Below, piece by piece: positions 59,363 through 64,000 of a stretch of 64,000 bases of DNA. A program made the translations under genes and the position numbers. The stretch is from Sphagnum compactum. Its lineage: Eukaryota > Bryophyta > Sphagnopsida > Sphagnales. The stretch is from positions 17,170,271 to 17,234,270 of the forward strand of contig OZ234499.1 of the NCBI GenBank assembly GCA_965153455.1. The letters are read 5' to 3'. The notes under the pieces were generated by a model, which was given only the letters and a program-made list of their open reading frames with translations, searched no databases and was not told where the DNA came from. The stretch's first letter is position 1. Every line of letters starts with the position of its first letter.

Positions 59363-62300
59363 ATCAGTTCGAAAGGAATTGAAGAAGGGGTTGTCAACAC
59401 CTAAAGTCCCAAAAGTACCCACACCTTTGAATGACATAACAATTAAGCGTGAATGTGATCTAATCATTGTGTGTAATGTAATGAATCAGTGTCATGCGGA
59501 ATGTTGGTGGATTAAAGGGTAGGAGTCAATGTGATAGCAATTCCTGCAATGATGTGCTTAGGGTTGAGAATTAATAAACCAGCCTTGGTAACCCTAAAAA
59601 TGGCTAACAAATGAATTATTAGGCCAAAAAGAGTAATTTGTAATGTTGCAATCATTATAATGAGGGTTTCCACCATTATGGATTTCCATGTGGTATTAGA
59701 GAAAGATGTAACTTACCCAATGATATTAGGTAGGCCTTGGTTAACAAAGTTACATGCAAGGAACTATTAGGGCGAAGGATACATGACCATTGGAGGTCAT
59801 CTTAATTGACATAATGTTCCATTTGCAAACTTTGTGAAAAGCTCCGAAAGAATGAATGAATATGATGATGAATCAGAAATAAACCAAAGCTTTAATTCCA
59901 AAGGGATTTACACATATGATTCCAGTGAAAAGGAAATAGGGTTATATGTTTTGGAAGCAATCCCCAAAGTTGGAGCTTTGTCTCAAGCAGATCAAAAAGT
60001 TTGAAGGGATAACGACCAATCAACTCCACATGTGTTGACAAAACGAGAAATCATGGAATGGGTGAACAAGATTCAATTATGACCAAACCTTTGTCCTAAG
60101 GAAATAAGACAATATGAGGATTTACTGCATAAATATATGCATCTGTTTGTTTTCAGTTACAAGGACCTTAGGGAAGTCACCATGGAACAACACAAAATTG
60201 AGTTATTATCGAATGCCAAACTAGTCAAGACTAAGTAAGGGAGGTGGAATCCAAGATACACTACAATGGTGAAGGAGGATCTTAACAAGTTATTGGAGGT
60301 AGGGTTCATTAGACCTGTGGAGACAACTGAATGGGTTTCTTTTGTGATATTAGCGTGAAAGAAAAATGGCAAATTAAGGGTCTGTGTCAATCAGAAAGCT
60401 TTAAACAAAGTTACTAATAAAGACCAATACCTTTTGCCATTTTGTGAAAAAGTTTTGGAAGAAATAACAGGGCATAAAATGTACACATTCAGATATGGGT
60501 ATAGGGGCTACCACCAAGTGAAAATTGCTTCAAATGATGAATTGAAGACCACATTCACCACACCATGGGGAAGAGTTTGTTACACCGTAATGCCCTTATG
60601 TTCATGCAATGCTCTAGGGACATTTCAACGTTTAATGAACAAGGTTTTTGAAACATTCTTGGGCTTTTTTTTTACAAGTTTTCATTAATGACTTTGGAGT
60701 TTATAGTGATAGAGTTTCTCACTTTATTAAACTTGAGTTAGTCTTTTAATGTTTGGATGGTTCAGGAATGATTTTGAACCCTGAGAAAATCACAATTAAT
60801 TTTTCAAAAGGAAGATGGTTGGACACATTGTGTCAAAGGATAAGGTAGCCACAAATATTGAAAAGCTTGATAGGATTTCAAACTTTCCTTTCCCTACCAT
60901 AGAAAAAACTCTTTGAGGTTTTTTGGGGATGGTGGCTTATTATCGAAGGTTCATACACATGTCTACGGCAAAAGCACATCCTTTAATATGATTCATGTGG
61001 GAAGATGCACCTACACCAATGGAAGATGAGGTGTCAAAACATGCATTTGAATAATTCAAATATACTCTTCAAGCTGCACCAATCGTTCGAACTTCAAATT
61101 GGAAATAACCATTTTTAGTATATTGTGATGCATCTAGAGAAACGGTGGGAAACACATTGTCCCAATTAAACTAAAATGGGCATGACCATCCCATTCATTT
61201 TGCTAACAGACAATTAATTTCAGCAAAAAAAAAGATACTGTGACCAAACAAGAAAGTATTGCAGTTATTTTCTCTTTTAAAAAATGTCACGATTATTTCT
61301 TAGGGTACAAGGTCAAAATTGTGACAAATCACAAGGCCTTAACTTACTTGGTCAACAAGTCCAATTCAAGTGGTCGATTTGCTCGATGGCTATTATTAAT
61401 GGAGGAATTCAACATTGACATTAACATTGTCCATCATCTAGGAAGGCGGCATGGTAATGTTGATGGCCTTACAAAGACATACAAAAAAGTGGGTGATGTT
61501 TCAAAGGATGACTTTTTAGATGTAGCAATAATGACCATCAATTCAAAAGAAGTGCCTAAGGAATATCGAAAAATCACTTAAATGGTATGAGGTTTCCAAT
61601 TGGAACCACAAAGTTTGTGTGAACACGAAATTATTTGATAATAAAGGACTAGCTTTACTTCTAAGGAAGGGATGGTGTTTTGCAGTGAACCATTAGAAAG
61701 GGTGAAACCTCACATCTTTTGTACAAATTTCATTATGGGTTTTATGAAAGCTACTTTGTGAGACAAATCAAAATAAAAAAGATTTTGCAAGTAGGTTATT
61801 ATTGGCCCACCCTCTTCAAGGATGCCCATGATTATTGCAAGAGTTGTGATGTATGTCAAGCTTATGCACAAAGGTCGACTGTGAGTGACCTTCTACACCC
61901 CATACCACCTCCAAGACCTTTTGAAAAATGGGGAATTGATTTAATGGGGCCATTGCTAGTGACTAAGAGAGGGCATCAATTCATTATGGTTGCCATAGAT
62001 TACCTCACAAAGTTTGCAGAAGTACATGCCTTGAAGTCCTTAGTGAAACAGGAAATAACACAATTTCTATATGAACAAGTTTTTACTCGATTTGGGACAC
62101 CATTCGAAATTGTTTCTAATAAGGGTCCCTAGTTTTTGAATGAGGTTGTGGAAAATTTGTTAGCACACCTTGTGGTGAAACATAAGTTTGGCATTATGTA
62201 TAAATTTAGCACCAATAGCCTAGTAAAAAGGACCAATATGACATTGTGTTCCATGCTAGCAAAAGAGGCTAAGGTTTATGTGAACATTTATGATTGGGAT

Positions 62301-62778
62301 CTCAAAATCCACCAATTTATGTGGGTTTACAACACCACATACAAAACTGTCACAAGACATTCACCTTTTCGTTTAACCTACAGGATGAAGGCGCTTTTAC
62401 CCATTGAGTTGGAAATAATGATTTTACGCACTGCCACAACAATGAAACTTCCTTTGGATCAATCTCAATGCCATCGATTATTGCAACTTCATGAGTTGGA
62501 TGAACTACAATTGAAAGCCTACCAATCTATTGAAGTCGTGTAAGCTCCCAAAAAAAAAAATGGAAAAAAGGGAGTTCAAAGAAGGTGACCTTGTCATGAT
62601 GTTTGACGTTCGGCATCAATACAGGGCTTACAAAAAATTGTTGTTGAAGTGGTTTGGACCCTTTGTCATCAAGAAGGTGTTTGTATATAATGGATCTTAT
62701 GAACTTGAAAATGTTGATGGCTCACCATATCCAGATCGCATTAATCATGACAAGTTGAAAAAAGTTTTGGATATGTGA
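59363..62778 (+). pseudogene. pol of the old element, decayed
   Basis: Protease traces are near 59515-59755, with YPMILGRPWL at its end. Reverse transcriptase follows at about 60235-60850: a WVSFVIL...KKNGKLRVCV block, then TTFTTPWGRV; the YxDD site is lost (IND in its place). RNase H traces lead into 61240-61581 (LTYLVNKSNSSGRFARWLLL). Integrase occupies 61719-62500, with CKSCDVCQAYA of the zinc domain and GIDLMGP of the core; an in-frame TAG sits after SNKGP at 62130. The carboxy end is at 62778. Each segment is split by stops or shifts, so nothing functional can be made. Confidence 0.75.
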
Positions 62779-62814
62779 TTCTGAGGACAAAATCATTAAT
62801 GAGTTTAAGAGTGA

Positions 62815-63398
62815 TGTAACTTGATGTAATTAGACTAACCCATGTAATTATTTAACGGTTATGTTTGGTGATTTAATTATTAGTTAGATTTCATAATTTA
62901 ATAATGATTTGGTCATAGTTTTGATTAATGTGTTTCATTTTCACATGATAACTCATGTGAAAAGAATTTGGCACATTAATGTACATTGACCCACACATGA
63001 TAATTTAAGTGAAAAAAAATTGTCATTTTATTATGCGTGTGAAATCACATGGGGAGCCATGGGGAGACATGTGATGTGTAAATTTTTTAAAAATTCTTGT
63101 TTAGTTTCCTTTTGGTTAGTTATAAATGGGTTTTTATGACCTTTGAAAACATCTTCACTTGATAGAAACAAGTTATTGTATGAGTGAAAAAAATTCATGG
63201 AATAAAATTGTGAAAGGAATTGAAATTTTAATTTTGAAAGGTTTCAATATAATTTATGAAAAGTCCATGATAAAAGAATGATGTGTGACACACTAGTTAT
63301 ACATAGATAATAAAAAGGTGAAAAAATATTTATGCAAACAAAAACATAGATTTCCATAACTATGTAATAACCATACATAATTTTAAGCTTGATTTACA
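62815..63398 (+). repeat. 3' LTR of the old Ty3/gypsy element
   Basis: Begins TGTAACTTGATG and ends ATTTACA by comparison with the 5' copy. Two copies of the internal repeat against three in the 5' LTR. Many substitutions from the 5' LTR mark an old insertion. Confidence 0.75.
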
Positions 63399-64000
63399 AG
63401 CCCACCTTGAGACAACAATAATCATTAGACAAACTTGAAAAGGACTCTTACTACGTCCACCAATGTGGCCATCATTTGTCTCTAAGCTATTTTAGCAATA
63501 CTTCTGGAGTGGGCTGAACTGTTTTGAATTGAGCTACTAGGCAAATGGATACTGATCAAGTCAAAGCACCATCTCTCTCAGATCATGAACTACTCCAATT
63601 GTTGTTCAAAATAGGGGTAGGGGGCTGTCAAGTTCTTTAGTTTCTGGACCTCCTTTCTACTTTAAAGTAAGAGTCTGGGTAAATGAAATAGTGGTTGGAT
63701 CGTAATAGTAAATGCAGCATGATATGCGCTTGGTGTTCCATCATTGTATTTTACAATATTGCTCTTCCATTCTTTGCCACAGCCAAAATTCATGTATTTG
63801 CAGTGTCCTGCATTATTAGCCACCATATTGAAATCACAATTGAGTACCATACCTATTGTATATCTAGCTCATGAAAACAAGCAGCCAATCACATAATGGG
63901 TCTGCCCCTTATGGCAAGTTTATTAAACCAGCAACAGTTGAAATGTGGGAATCTTGAGATGACCTTCCAAAGAAATGAACTCATCTAGTTAACAGTAACA
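63399..64000. other. Flank beyond the old LTR element, weak minus-strand ORF
   Basis: A minus frame at 63850-63662 encodes 62 residues with CKYMNFGCGKEW and YNDGTPSAYHAAFT. Its composition is protein-like and an AG acceptor precedes GHC, so it could be the last exon of a gene lying to the right. No family was recognised. Confidence 0.25.

Larger units (their letters stand above)
50471..63398 (+). mobile_element. Old Ty3/gypsy LTR retrotransposon (split by a younger element)
   Basis: LTRs at 50471-51137 and 62815-63398 are clearly related but diverged and differ in length (667 and 584 bp). Internal order is gag, protease, reverse transcriptase, RNase H and integrase, as in Ty3/gypsy. Without the 5.87-kb insertion at 53502 the element is about 7.1 kb. 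Possible target duplication AGCC on both sides. Every coding region carries stops and shifts. No chromodomain is visible after the integrase. The LTR ends in CA are inferred from comparison of the two copies and are uncertain by a few bases. Confidence 0.8.

Noticed and set aside
1-64000. CRISPR arrays, bacterial operons, toxin-antitoxin or phage modules
   Set aside because: The regular repeats seen (37, 49, 104, 155 bp and others) are direct tandem repeats without unique spacers, and the genes are intron-bearing plant genes.

Overview
This window looks like nuclear DNA of a land plant. It is AT-rich and intron-bearing, dense in transposable elements, and carries plant-specific families: a secreted eight-cysteine lipid transfer protein, an S-protein homologue, a plastid-targeted membrane protein, an F-box protein and the Smr end of a MutS2-type protein. 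Nothing in it names the species. The mixture of families and the retrotransposon types would suit a non-seed plant such as a moss, lycophyte or fern, but that is inference only. There are no operons, and genes occupy a small part of the 64 kb.

Layout. At 0-6.9 kb lie a possible first exon (145-265), a 2.0-kb pogo-type DNA transposon with a decayed transposase (1492-3503) and a tRNA-derived SINE (about 6000-6180). At 6.9-12.2 kb are the lipid transfer protein gene (minus, TATA box near 7660), a strong foldback at 11072-11155 and an S-protein homologue gene (minus, TATA box near 12027, short tandem repeats upstream). At 12.2-21.3 kb there is mostly unreadable AT-rich DNA with a decayed hAT-like transposase near 18.2-18.9 kb. 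At 21.3-23.2 kb is a three-exon plastid membrane protein gene (minus). At 23.5-36.3 kb lie intergenic DNA, an unusual array of palindrome-bearing repeats (27.05-27.46 kb) and a 0.7-kb internally deleted copy of the pogo element (33075-33771). At 36.3-40.1 kb is an F-box gene (minus) broken by one frameshift; it has an inverted copy of its exon start, a 71-103-bp minisatellite and GC-rich leader-like DNA upstream. At 40.6-49 kb lie tandemly duplicated DNA, an orphan MutS2 Smr exon (minus), plus-strand coding-like scraps and a decayed coiled-coil gene (minus) built from related exons. At 50.47-63.40 kb an old, decayed Ty3/gypsy element is split by a much younger chromodomain Ty3/gypsy element (53502-59362, target duplication ATCAG).

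The host genes show no functional linkage; each has its own promoter side. The most readable story is transposon biology: two LTR elements nested one in the other, both with tandem repeats of unequal copy number in their LTRs; a young element with an intact gag but a pol broken by seven stop codons and a frameshift; and a pogo family present as a coding relic plus a short non-autonomous copy. The most interesting unexplained structures are the foldback beside the S-protein homologue gene, the palindromic repeat array at 27 kb and the inverted exon copy next to the F-box gene.
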